This document shows, piece by piece, positions 6,599 to 13,067 of a stretch of 23,405 bases of DNA. Made by a program: the position numbers and the translations under genes. How positions within the stretch are numbered: position 1 is the stretch's first letter; every line of letters starts with the position of its first letter. The notes beneath the pieces are model-generated. The model ran no database searches. It was given only the letters and a program-made list of their open reading frames with translations, and had not been told where the DNA came from. This stretch comes from Thermoplasmata archaeon (GTDB lineage Archaea; Thermoplasmatota; Thermoplasmata; Halarchaeoplasmatales; Halarchaeoplasmataceae), in NCBI GenBank assembly GCA_019594305.1, contig JAFDTZ010000014.1, positions 1 through 23,405 on the forward strand, written 5' to 3'.

Positions 6599-7909
6599 AT
6601 GAAAATCGAGAAAAGGGTTTTACTGACGACGATGCCCATGCCCGACGAGGGTTACTGGGATAATTTCAGAAGGGATACTCAGCGTCGGGTGTTCACTTAC
6701 AGTTTCCCGCGTATCAATTCCTTTGGCCTTCGCTTTCTCAAATACAACATACCGAAGATAGGTATACTGGAATATCCCACCCACGATGAATATGTTCAAG
6801 CCCTTGAAAAGGGATACGACATCGTGGGATACTCGTTCTACGTGAACGAGATAGATGAGATAATAGGTATGATAAAGACGGCGAAGAGGGCCCGTCGTGA
6901 TGTGGAGATATGGGGGGGTAATTACGGGGCCTTAACCCCGGGTATCGAAGAACATTTCGACGAGCTAATGATAGGTTACGGGGAGGAGAGGATCGCCGCA
7001 AAACTCGGACTGAAAATAGACAGGATACGACATCCGCCCCTTATATGGTATGTCCAGACGTCTTTCGGATTGAAGATAAACCCGGTGGGTATCCTGTTTA
7101 CCACGAGAGGTTGTCCCCTGAGATGCGACTTCTGCCAGACCCCTTCCTTTTGCTCGAAGCCGCAAAAGATTACATTGGAAAGTATAAAGGAAGTTATCGA
7201 AATCTACCGGGAGAGGGGTATACGGGAAGTGATAATATACGACGAAAATTTCTCGCTGTTCCCCAAACACACGAGAAAGGTGATCGAATTGCTGGCTCAG
7301 TCCGGTATCCACTGGTTCTGCATGACAACGGTAGATCATCTGTCAAGGAACTGGCGGGAGTGGTACGAGATGAACATGCTGGGTGCTTTTATCGGGATAG
7401 AGAGTTTCTCCCAGGATACGCTGGCATCCATGAACAAGATCACCATGGACGCCTCGGATACCGTCGATTTCGTTAAGGAGGTTCACGAATTCATATATCT
7501 CCTCGGATTCTTCATCATAGGTTACGAGGGCGATACCGGGCGGAGCGTAACGGATGATGTGAACACACTCAGGGGATTGAAGCTCGACCACACGCAGATA
7601 AGGATACTCACTCCTTTACCCCGGACCCCCTTATGGGATGATATCGAGGATAGTTACGGTATATTCGAGAGGGATTGGAGCAGATACGATACCATGCATC
7701 TGGTATGGAATCATCCGCATTTTGAGCCTGATGAGCTCAGAAAGCTGCTGATACGCTCTCTGCTCAAGTGCCACCCCCGTACATATCTCGTACGCTCGCA
7801 GTTGAAGTTCGCCAGGCGTTTCACTAGTGAGAGGGGTTTTTTCAGGGCGGGTCTTTATCTTCTGAAAAACATGTGGCGTGCGAATACCTTGGACTACACC
7901 AGTCGCTGA
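6599..7909 (+). CDS. Radical SAM protein with B12-binding-type N-terminal domain
   Basis: The protein has 436 residues. The N-terminal part (about 1-140) looks like the Rossmann-like cobalamin-binding region of the B12-dependent radical SAM family (GYDIVGYSFYVNEIDEI, then WGGNYGALTPGIEEHFDELMIGYGE). The canonical DxHxxG cobalamin motif is absent. The radical SAM core carries Cys172-x3-Cys176-x2-Cys179 (RGCPLRCDFCQTP), which binds the 4Fe-4S cluster that cleaves S-adenosylmethionine. A downstream block with IYDENFSLFPKHTRKVIELL is usual for this group. Family members methylate or join unactivated carbons in lipids, cofactors or pigments, but the substrate cannot be told here. The gene is single, GC-richer than its left neighbours, and has no co-directional partner. 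Confidence 0.85.
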   Translation: MKIEKRVLLTTMPMPDEGYWDNFRRDTQRRVFTYSFPRINSFGLRFLKYNIPKIGILEYPTHDEYVQALEKGYDIVGYSFYVNEIDEIIGMIKTAKRARRDVEIWGGNYGALTPGIEEHFDELMIGYGEERIAAKLGLKIDRIRHPPLIWYVQTSFGLKINPVGILFTTRGCPLRCDFCQTPSFCSKPQKITLESIKEVIEIYRERGIREVIIYDENFSLFPKHTRKVIELLAQSGIHWFCMTTVDHLSRNWREWYEMNMLGAFIGIESFSQDTLASMNKITMDASDTVDFVKEVHEFIYLLGFFIIGYEGDTGRSVTDDVNTLRGLKLDHTQIRILTPLPRTPLWDDIEDSYGIFERDWSRYDTMHLVWNHPHFEPDELRKLLIRSLLKCHPRTYLVRSQLKFARRFTSERGFFRAGLYLLKNMWRANTLDYTSR

Positions 7910-7985
7910 GAGTTTCAGGTTTTATTCGATCTCAGGTATGTGGTAATGACGAGGGTGCGGGTGAGTGAAGTTCTGCTTAGCGAGC

Positions 7986-8008
7986 GTTGAGAATCTTTGA
8001 TTCTTAAC
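7986..8008. repeat. Hairpin carrying the AATCTTTGATT element 3' of tRNA-Ser
   Basis: GTTGAGAATC and GATTCTTAAC form a 10-bp stem (one G-T wobble) around a TTT loop. The 11-mer at 7992-8002 is the reverse complement of the 11-mer in the 60-bp repeat at the left edge. Each lies about 50 bases beyond the 3' end of a minus-strand tRNA gene. The flanking AGCGA is also shared loosely. I see nothing else in 7910-8054. Confidence 0.5.
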
Positions 8009-8054
8009 AGTTTTCGAATCTACCACGAGGCGTGAACGAATGATAATGAGAGAA

Positions 8055-8140
8055 CGCCGAGGGGGAGATTCGAACTCCCGAGGTGCAAAGCACCAGTGGC
8101 TCTCGAGGCCACCGCCTTAGCCGGGCTGGGCCACCTCGGC
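8055..8140 (-). tRNA. tRNA-Ser (CGA)
   Basis: An 86-nt class II tRNA on the minus strand. Acceptor strands GCCGAGG (8134-8140) and CCTCGGC (8056-8062) pair, with discriminator G at 8055 and no encoded CCA. The anticodon stem GTGGC/GCCAC encloses CTCGAGA, giving anticodon CGA, which reads UCG codons. A long variable arm (TGGTGCTTTGCACC) and the T-loop TTCGAAT complete the molecule. The long arm with discriminator G identifies it as Ser. There is no intron. Confidence 0.96.
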
Positions 8141-8171
8141 ACAACGTGATTTCAACACTAACGACAATACA

Positions 8172-8179
8172 TATTTAAG
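8172..8179 (-). promoter_or_regulatory. TATA box of tRNA-Ser
   Basis: CTTAAATA on the minus strand lies about 32-39 nt upstream of the mature tRNA-Ser 5' end, which suits an archaeal tRNA promoter with a short leader. Confidence 0.5.
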
Positions 8180-8205
8180 TATTGACCATGTGCCCGTGAG
8201 TTACA

Positions 8206-8223
8206 TTTTAATACCTATAAAAG
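8206..8223 (+). promoter_or_regulatory. TATA region of the PLD-family surface protein gene
   Basis: Two overlapping candidates, TTTTAATA (8206-8213) and TATAAAAG (8216-8223), predict transcript starts near 8237 or 8246. The first would make the GTG at 8236 close to leaderless. The second would leave that GTG just outside the transcript. Confidence 0.4.
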
Positions 8224-8235
8224 TTCACGCCAAGG

Positions 8236-10323
8236 GTGCAAAATCCATCATATACCAACCGTGTTAACCTGAGAAAGGTAGACAGCAGATGCCGACTGCA
8301 AAGAGTGCCCTGGGCTGTGATCATGATCATGGTCCTCCTGATATCACCCCTTCCGTTAACCGGGGCACAAGAGGTCGATAATATCAAGATCGTGGAGGTG
8401 TACATCTATTCGGACCCTGGCTGTGAATACGTGGTGCTGGAGAATTGGGGTGCTGACACCTCACTGCAGGGGTGGACGTTGACCAACGGCAGGGGTACCG
8501 TACACCTCCCGGATATTGTGCTGGCAGCGGGAGATAGGCTGGTACTAGCGGAGGAAGAGGAGGGATACAAGGAGGTATGGCAAAGAAGCCCGGATTATAC
8601 ATGGGACACGGGCGGGCTTCCCCGTACGGGACTCTTCAGACTGGTGGATAAGGGCGACGATGTGATGCTCATGAAGGGGGATGAGCTCATGGACACCTTC
8701 TGTTACGGGGACGGAGAGGATGATGTGAAAGGATGGGCAGGCCCCCGCTTCCGGGGGATGAGCAGAGGTTTCTACGCAAAGAGGAATTCCCGGGACACGG
8801 ACACCGCGGAAGACTGGACCTGGGTGAGAAGATGGCGGTTGGGGCAATCCAACTTCACCGTAGAACCCATAGATGCGACAGGGAACGCAACTCTATTCGC
8901 CGCCCCGGATAACTCGTTCGACGCGATGATGGACTTTCTCGACTGTGTGGAGAGTAACCTTGTGGTGGGCGTGTACATCCTCAGTAATCCATTCATGGCC
9001 GAGAAGATAGCAAACATGTCATCCCAAGGTATCGAGGTAAGGGTACTGGTGGAGGGGAGTCCGGTGGGTGGTATCTCCGCCCACGGACGGAGGATACTGA
9101 ACTTCATCCGGGAGGCCGGTGCCGAGGTCAAGATGCTCCGGGCCGGGTACTTTTCACCCTACAACTTCTTTCACAGTAAATTCATGATAGCCGATAACTC
9201 ATCGGTACTGGTATCCTCGGAGAATTTCGGCAGCATGGGCTACCCCATGGACGGTAACTACGGTAACCGGGGTTGGGGCATGGTTATCGAAGATGGTACC
9301 TTGGCGGATTTCTTCACCGAGATGTACCTATGGGATAGCCATTACGCCAATCCCTACACATCCACCGGTGATACCGACTACTCCACGGAATACGATAGTT
9401 ACCCCACGTATCGTCCATTGTACCACACGAAGTATATGAACGGTAATTTTACCGTCACCCCGGTTCTTTCGCCGGATTCGTCCATGTCGGAAGATACCAT
9501 CCTGGGAATGATAGATGGCGCGGAGAACAACATAAAGGTACAGCAGTTCTACGCCTACGAGTGGGGTGACATGGAGAACCCCTACCTGGGCGCCCTCATA
9601 CGTGCGGCCGAAAGGGGTGTGGATGTGAAGATACAACTGGATTCCACATGGTACAATCTGGGGGGCGGTAGGACAGACAACGACTACACCATGGAAAGGT
9701 TGAACAACATATCCTACCAAAGGAACATCACCCTGGAGGTAGGCCTGCTGGACCCCTATACCGGTCTTGACAAGATTCATAACAAGGGGATGGTGGTGGA
9801 TAACAGAAGGGTGTTGATATCGAGCATCAACTGGAACTCGAATTCCGTTCTGCAGAATCGGGAAGTCGGGTTGATAGTCGATAATGAGGCAGTGGGCGAA
9901 TATTTCGCGGGTATATTCATGCACGACTGGAAAAGCGATATCGTCAGACCTATCGCGGATGCCGGAAGGGACAGGGTGGTTCAAGCGGGTTCAATCGTCA
10001 ATTTCGACGGAAGTTACAGTTGGGATAACAAAGGAATAGTGTCCTATCGATGGGATCTTACCGGAAATGGAATTTACGAAACCGACGGAAAGATAGTCTC
10101 GGCGGTCTTCCGGCAGCCGGGAATATATATCATAAGTCTTCGAGTTGAAGATGAGGCTGGAAATGTGGATATGGACACAGCGGTCATTACTGTTATTGAA
10201 GATACTTCAACCGGTATCGGCCTTACTGATGGTAATAGAGGTTTATCCTGGGTGATCATATCCGCCGTAGCTATTCCGATTTTTCTGTGTATTCTCTTCG
10301 TATACAAGAAGTACGAACGTTAG
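8236..10323 (+). CDS. Membrane-anchored phospholipase D-family protein with lamin-tail and PKD domains
   Basis: The protein has up to 695 residues. Order: signal or anchor segment (about 26-44, AVIMIMVLLISPLPLTGA), lamin-tail-like beta domain (about 47-200), two PLD repeats with HxKxxxxD motifs (His313/Lys315/Asp320 in FFHSKFMIAD and His515/Lys517/Asp522 in KIHNKGMVVD), a PKD domain (about 572-653, ending in a REGULAR Ig-like strand pattern PGIYIISLRVED), and a C-terminal helix (671-690) followed by KKYER. Both catalytic histidines are kept, so it should cut phosphodiesters (lipid or nucleic acid) outside the cell while anchored by its C-terminus. The start is uncertain: GTG at 8236, or a later codon such as GTG 8305. 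The last 300 bases are AT-richer than the GC-rich main body. The stop overlaps the convergent hypE stop. Confidence 0.9.
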   Translation: MQNPSYTNRVNLRKVDSRCRLQRVPWAVIMIMVLLISPLPLTGAQEVDNIKIVEVYIYSDPGCEYVVLENWGADTSLQGWTLTNGRGTVHLPDIVLAAGDRLVLAEEEEGYKEVWQRSPDYTWDTGGLPRTGLFRLVDKGDDVMLMKGDELMDTFCYGDGEDDVKGWAGPRFRGMSRGFYAKRNSRDTDTAEDWTWVRRWRLGQSNFTVEPIDATGNATLFAAPDNSFDAMMDFLDCVESNLVVGVYILSNPFMAEKIANMSSQGIEVRVLVEGSPVGGISAHGRRILNFIREAGAEVKMLRAGYFSPYNFFHSKFMIADNSSVLVSSENFGSMGYPMDGNYGNRGWGMVIEDGTLADFFTEMYLWDSHYANPYTSTGDTDYSTEYDSYPTYRPLYHTKYMNGNFTVTPVLSPDSSMSEDTILGMIDGAENNIKVQQFYAYEWGDMENPYLGALIRAAERGVDVKIQLDSTWYNLGGGRTDNDYTMERLNNISYQRNITLEVGLLDPYTGLDKIHNKGMVVDNRRVLISSINWNSNSVLQNREVGLIVDNEAVGEYFAGIFMHDWKSDIVRPIADAGRDRVVQAGSIVNFDGSYSWDNKGIVSYRWDLTGNGIYETDGKIVSAVFRQPGIYIISLRVEDEAGNVDMDTAVITVIEDTSTGIGLTDGNRGLSWVIISAVAIPIFLCILFVYKKYER

Positions 10324-11366
10324 CATATTCTTGGTACCGGGTCTCCCACCGGGGGTTCAAGAATACGTTTTCCGCCTACAGCGGTCCTTAAAACTACGCC
10401 TTTCAAGTCTTCTTTAACCTCACCGATCATAGCGGCATCTTTCCCATCTTCCGTGCCTTTTACAGCCTCTAAGACTTTCTGAGCACGAGATGGATGAACC
10501 GCCAGTACCATTTTACCTTCGTTACCTATGGTGAGTGGATCGATACCTAACATCTCTCCTGCGGATTCCACCCAATCCTTTATCGGTATCTTACACTCAT
10601 CTACCTCAATACCTACCCCCGATTTGGCTGCAAACTCGTTTAATGCGTTGGCCAGACCGCCCCTCGTAGGATCTTTGGCAGTAGCAACCCCTCCTTGCGA
10701 AAGGGCAACCTCCATAACTTCAACGAGAGCGCTTACATCGCTCGACACTTCTCCACCGAAGCCGTACCCTTCTCTTTCAGACAATATGGTTATACCATGG
10801 TCTCCAACTGAGCCGGTTAAGATGATTTTATCTCCGGGGTTGAGGTTGTTGTCAGATAACCATCTGGTATTCCGGCCGCCGGCACGTTCAAGGTTAGCAT
10901 CCATAGATGGATATCTTCTACCTATACCTGCAGTAGTGATAATCGGATCATCCAGGTCGTCCCTTCCTACTACCTTTGTGTCCCCAGCAACTATAGATAT
11001 GCCGGTTTCTTTTGAAATCTCGGATGCACTGTTAAGGATGGTTTTTAGACGGGAGAACTCGAAACCTTCAGGCATCACAAGTGCAAGACCTATGGCTCTA
11101 GGCATAGCTCCAACCGCTAACAGATCGTTTATCGTACCACAAATGGAAAGACTGCCCAGATCTCCACCTGGAAAAATGATAGGTTTTACAGTATGGCTGT
11201 CTATAGTGAAGACGACATCATCTATCACTGCGGAATCATCCATATATTCAAGGGATATTTCACCCAAATCCTTCGTAAAGAGTGGTAATATCTCTTCCTT
11301 GATAAAGGAAGTCATGGTCTCGCCACCGGCTCCATGTTCCATAGATATCCTATTATCTTTTTTCAT
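10320..11366 (-). CDS. hypE: Hydrogenase maturation protein HypE
   Basis: The protein has 348 residues. It makes the cyanide ligands of the [NiFe]-hydrogenase iron: HypF carbamoylates its C-terminal cysteine, which HypE then dehydrates to a thiocyanate with ATP. The sequence shows the PurM/ThiL-like fold: MEHGAGGETM at the N-terminus, the DDSAVID metal/nucleotide segment, GDTKVVGRDDLD and DPTRGGLANALNEFA, and the diagnostic C-terminal end PVPRIC with Cys348. Length is normal. The gene is alone, with no other hyp or hydrogenase gene in the window. It shares a TATA region with the divergent small membrane protein and overlaps the convergent PLD-family gene by four bases. Confidence 0.96.
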   Translation of the reverse strand: MKKDNRISMEHGAGGETMTSFIKEEILPLFTKDLGEISLEYMDDSAVIDDVVFTIDSHTVKPIIFPGGDLGSLSICGTINDLLAVGAMPRAIGLALVMPEGFEFSRLKTILNSASEISKETGISIVAGDTKVVGRDDLDDPIITTAGIGRRYPSMDANLERAGGRNTRWLSDNNLNPGDKIILTGSVGDHGITILSEREGYGFGGEVSSDVSALVEVMEVALSQGGVATAKDPTRGGLANALNEFAAKSGVGIEVDECKIPIKDWVESAGEMLGIDPLTIGNEGKMVLAVHPSRAQKVLEAVKGTEDGKDAAMIGEVKEDLKGVVLRTAVGGKRILEPPVGDPVPRIC

Positions 11367-11392
11367 CTTAATCGAAATGTAATATCCTTCGG

Positions 11393-11403
11393 CTATATAT
11401 TAT
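11393..11403. promoter_or_regulatory. Shared bidirectional TATA region (hypE / small membrane protein)
   Basis: CTATATATTAT is about 30 nt from the hypE ATG on one strand and about 30 nt from the ATG at 11427 on the other. One symmetrical element could thus place two leaderless transcripts. Confidence 0.5.
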
Positions 11404-11426
11404 TATCGAACAATTGGATATTATAC

Positions 11427-11651
11427 ATGAAAATGAATAAGAAATTAATTATAGTCTTATCAGATGGTATAACGATGAAACCTGTACATAAGGTAGGGGC
11501 ATTGATCGGCTTATTATTTGGTGTAATCTCTACTGTTTTGTTAATCTACCTGGGCGTAGATGATCCTTTCCTTATCATAACATTATGGATATTGGTACCG
11601 GTTCTGATAAAAAAATTATATGATCGGGTTATACCCGAAGGTGAATTTTAG
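11427..11651 (+). CDS. Small two-helix membrane protein, unknown function
   Basis: This 74-residue protein is not recognised. It has a basic N-terminus (MKMNKKLIIVLSDG), then two hydrophobic segments, about 25-44 (VGALIGLLFGVISTVLLIYL) and about 47-65 (PFLIITLWILVPVLIKK), and a short charged tail ending in EGEF. The open frame runs further upstream to 11334, but that part is antisense to hypE. The ATG at 11427 lies about 30 nt from a TATA box and fits a leaderless start. An in-frame ATG at 11475 (MKPVHKVG) is a possible alternative. Confidence 0.6.
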   Translation: MKMNKKLIIVLSDGITMKPVHKVGALIGLLFGVISTVLLIYLGVDDPFLIITLWILVPVLIKKLYDRVIPEGEF

Positions 11652-11671
11652 AAACTACATCTCAAAACCTT

Positions 11672-11691
11672 TTTATATTACACCTGTGTAA
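11672..11691 (+). promoter_or_regulatory. Promoter of the L7Ae-S28e-L24e-NDK operon with adjacent palindrome
   Basis: TTTATATT at 11672-11679 predicts a start near 11702 and thus a leader of about 48 nt. Just after it, TTACAC and GTGTAA (11678-11683 and 11686-11691) form a perfect inverted repeat with a two-base gap, between TATA box and start. It could be an operator. Confidence 0.5.
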
Positions 11692-11712
11692 AGGGTAATC
11701 CAAAACCGATGA

Positions 11713-11734
11713 ATGATGAAGATATCATATCTGA
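11713..11734 (+). promoter_or_regulatory. C/D-box-like (kink-turn) motif in the L7Ae mRNA leader
   Basis: The leader contains ATGATGA (11713-11719), which matches the box C consensus RUGAUGA, and CTGA (11731-11734), which matches box D, with 11 bases between. The Shine-Dalgarno GAGGTG starts at 11737. L7Ae binds box C/D kink-turns, and a kink-turn in the leader of its own mRNA has been reported in Sulfolobus. The outer stem here is weak, so the call is tentative. Confidence 0.4.
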
Positions 11735-11749
11735 ATGAGGTGTAAAAAC

Positions 11750-12121
11750 ATGGCAAATAAAATATATGTAAACTTCGACATGCCCAATGAATTGGTAGAC
11801 AAGACCTATGAGGTTGTTGAGCTTGCAAGAGACACCGGTAGGGTCAGAAAGGGCACTAACGAGGTAACCAAAGTAGTTGAAAGAGGAGAAGCCAAGCTAG
11901 TAGTAATGGCAGAGGATGTAAATCCACCAGAGATCCTCGCACACATACCTTTACTTTGCGAAGAAAGGGAAGTTCCTTATGCTTACGTCCCGTCAAAACA
12001 AGAACTTGGTGGTGCAGTGGGGATGAACGCGGGAGCGGCTTCCATCGCAATAATTAAACCGGGTAAAGGTGGAGAGATGGTTGATTCTCTTGTGAAATCA
12101 CTATCTAAATTAAAGAAGTAA
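11750..12121 (+). CDS. rpl7ae: Ribosomal protein L7Ae (eL8)
   Basis: The 123-residue protein is a multifunctional RNA-binding protein: part of the 50S subunit, core protein of box C/D and H/ACA guide RNPs, and a subunit of RNase P. It recognises kink-turns. The hallmark stretch is RKGTNEVTKVVERGEAKLVV, then AEDVNPPEILAHIPLLCEE and the loop VPSKQELGGAVG. The ATG at 11750 has GAGGTG (11737-11742) seven bases upstream, which decides it over an in-frame ATG at 11735. The gene leads the typical archaeal cluster with S28e, L24e and NDK. Its leader carries a C/D-box-like motif. Confidence 0.97.
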   Translation: MANKIYVNFDMPNELVDKTYEVVELARDTGRVRKGTNEVTKVVERGEAKLVVMAEDVNPPEILAHIPLLCEEREVPYAYVPSKQELGGAVGMNAGAASIAIIKPGKGGEMVDSLVKSLSKLKK

Positions 12122-12135
12122 AAGAGGCGTCTTAA

Positions 12136-12348
12136 ATGGCAAATTATGAAGGCACGCCCGGAGAAGTAGTCGAGTTAATCGGAAGGACCGGTATGACCGG
12201 CGAGGCTACCCAAGTAAAGGTAAGGGTACTTGGTGGTAGAGACGAGGGTAGGATCATAACTCGTAACGTTATGGGTCCTGTTCAAAAAGGCGATATTTTG
12301 ATGCTTAGAGAAACTGCTAGGGAGGCTAGGAGTATCGGGGTGAGATAG
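12136..12348 (+). CDS. rps28e: Ribosomal protein S28e (eS28)
   Basis: This 70-residue protein of the 30S subunit has the S28e OB-fold sequence: EVVELIGRTGMTGEATQVKVRVL, then GRIITRNVMGPVQKGDIL and the conserved tail LRETAREAR. GAGGCG (12124-12129) lies six bases before the ATG. It follows L7Ae by 14 bases and L24e by only two, as in most archaea, so one transcript is likely. Confidence 0.97.
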   Translation: MANYEGTPGEVVELIGRTGMTGEATQVKVRVLGGRDEGRIITRNVMGPVQKGDILMLRETAREARSIGVR

Positions 12349-12350
12349 AC

Positions 12351-12608
12351 ATGCCGGAAACCACCAGGCCATGTTCTTTTTGCGGCCACGTTATTGAACC
12401 CGGTACGGGTAAGATATTTGTTAAAACCGATGGCAAGAAATTCTTCTTTTGCAGTAACAAATGTGAGAAGAACATGATCAAACTCAAAAGAAAGGATCGA
12501 GAAACACGATGGACAATGAAGTATGCCCAGGAAAAGGCGATTATCACCCATCATAAAAAGGCCTCCGGTAAAAAGAAGATGATCCGTAGAAAAAAGACTA
12601 AGGAGTAG
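12351..12608 (+). CDS. rpl24e: Ribosomal protein L24e (eL24), zinc finger type
   Basis: The 85-residue 50S protein has a zinc finger at its N-terminus: CSFCG with the partner FFFCSNKCEKN, a C-x2-C/C-x3-C set. The segment GKIFVKTDGKKFFFC is typical, as is the following basic tail RETRWTMKYAQEKA. The ATG is preceded by GGGGTGA (12337-12343) with seven-base spacing, inside the end of rps28e. The gene ends nine bases before the NDK start. The basic extension KASGKKKMIRRKKTKE adds about 20 residues to the short archaeal form. Confidence 0.96.
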   Translation: MPETTRPCSFCGHVIEPGTGKIFVKTDGKKFFFCSNKCEKNMIKLKRKDRETRWTMKYAQEKAIITHHKKASGKKKMIRRKKTKE

Positions 12609-12617
12609 TGATTTTCT

Positions 12618-13067
12618 TTGGAGAGAACATTCGTAATGATCAAACCCGATGGTGTACAGAGATGTTTGATTGGAGTGATTATATCACGATTTGAAAAGCG
12701 TGGATTACGTATAGATGCTTTGAAGATGATTGAGGTAACGGAAGAAATAGCCTCCGTTCACTATGCCGAACATCAAGGTAAGGATTTTTATGAATCATTG
12801 ATAGACTATATAACATCAGGCCCCGTAATCGTTATGGCGGTTTCGGGCCTTTCTTCTGTTTCCGTTGTAAGAGAAATAGTCGGAAAAACAGACCCTAAAA
12901 AGGCAACTCCGGGAACCATTCGAGCCGATTTTGCCATGGATATATCTAGGAACATCGTCCATGCGTCCGATTCACCTAAGAGTGCACAAAGAGAGTTGAA
13001 CATATTCTTCGATGATTCCGAATATACGGAATATTCAAAACCTGACGAGGAATGGCTCTACTCTTGA
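12618..13067 (+). CDS. ndk: Nucleoside diphosphate kinase
   Basis: The 149-residue enzyme transfers the gamma phosphate of ATP to NDPs through a phosphohistidine. Motifs are intact: TFVMIKPDGVQR at the N-terminus, GKTDPKKATPGTIRADFA and the active-site NIVHASDS with His115. The start is a TTG. No ATG is available before the KPDG motif, and GTGA lies about five bases upstream of the TTG. It is the last gene of the L7Ae cluster, and the infB gene that usually follows in archaea is not here. The end overlaps the convergent STAND ATPase gene by ten bases. Confidence 0.96.
   Translation: MERTFVMIKPDGVQRCLIGVIISRFEKRGLRIDALKMIEVTEEIASVHYAEHQGKDFYESLIDYITSGPVIVMAVSGLSSVSVVREIVGKTDPKKATPGTIRADFAMDISRNIVHASDSPKSAQRELNIFFDDSEYTEYSKPDEEWLYS

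Noticed and set aside
9328..9984. 218-codon antisense frame
   Set aside because: It is opposite the well-supported PLD gene, with no RBS or domain.
10528..11382. 284-codon frame opposite hypE
   Set aside because: It is a reverse-frame shadow of hypE, which has clear family motifs to its last residue.
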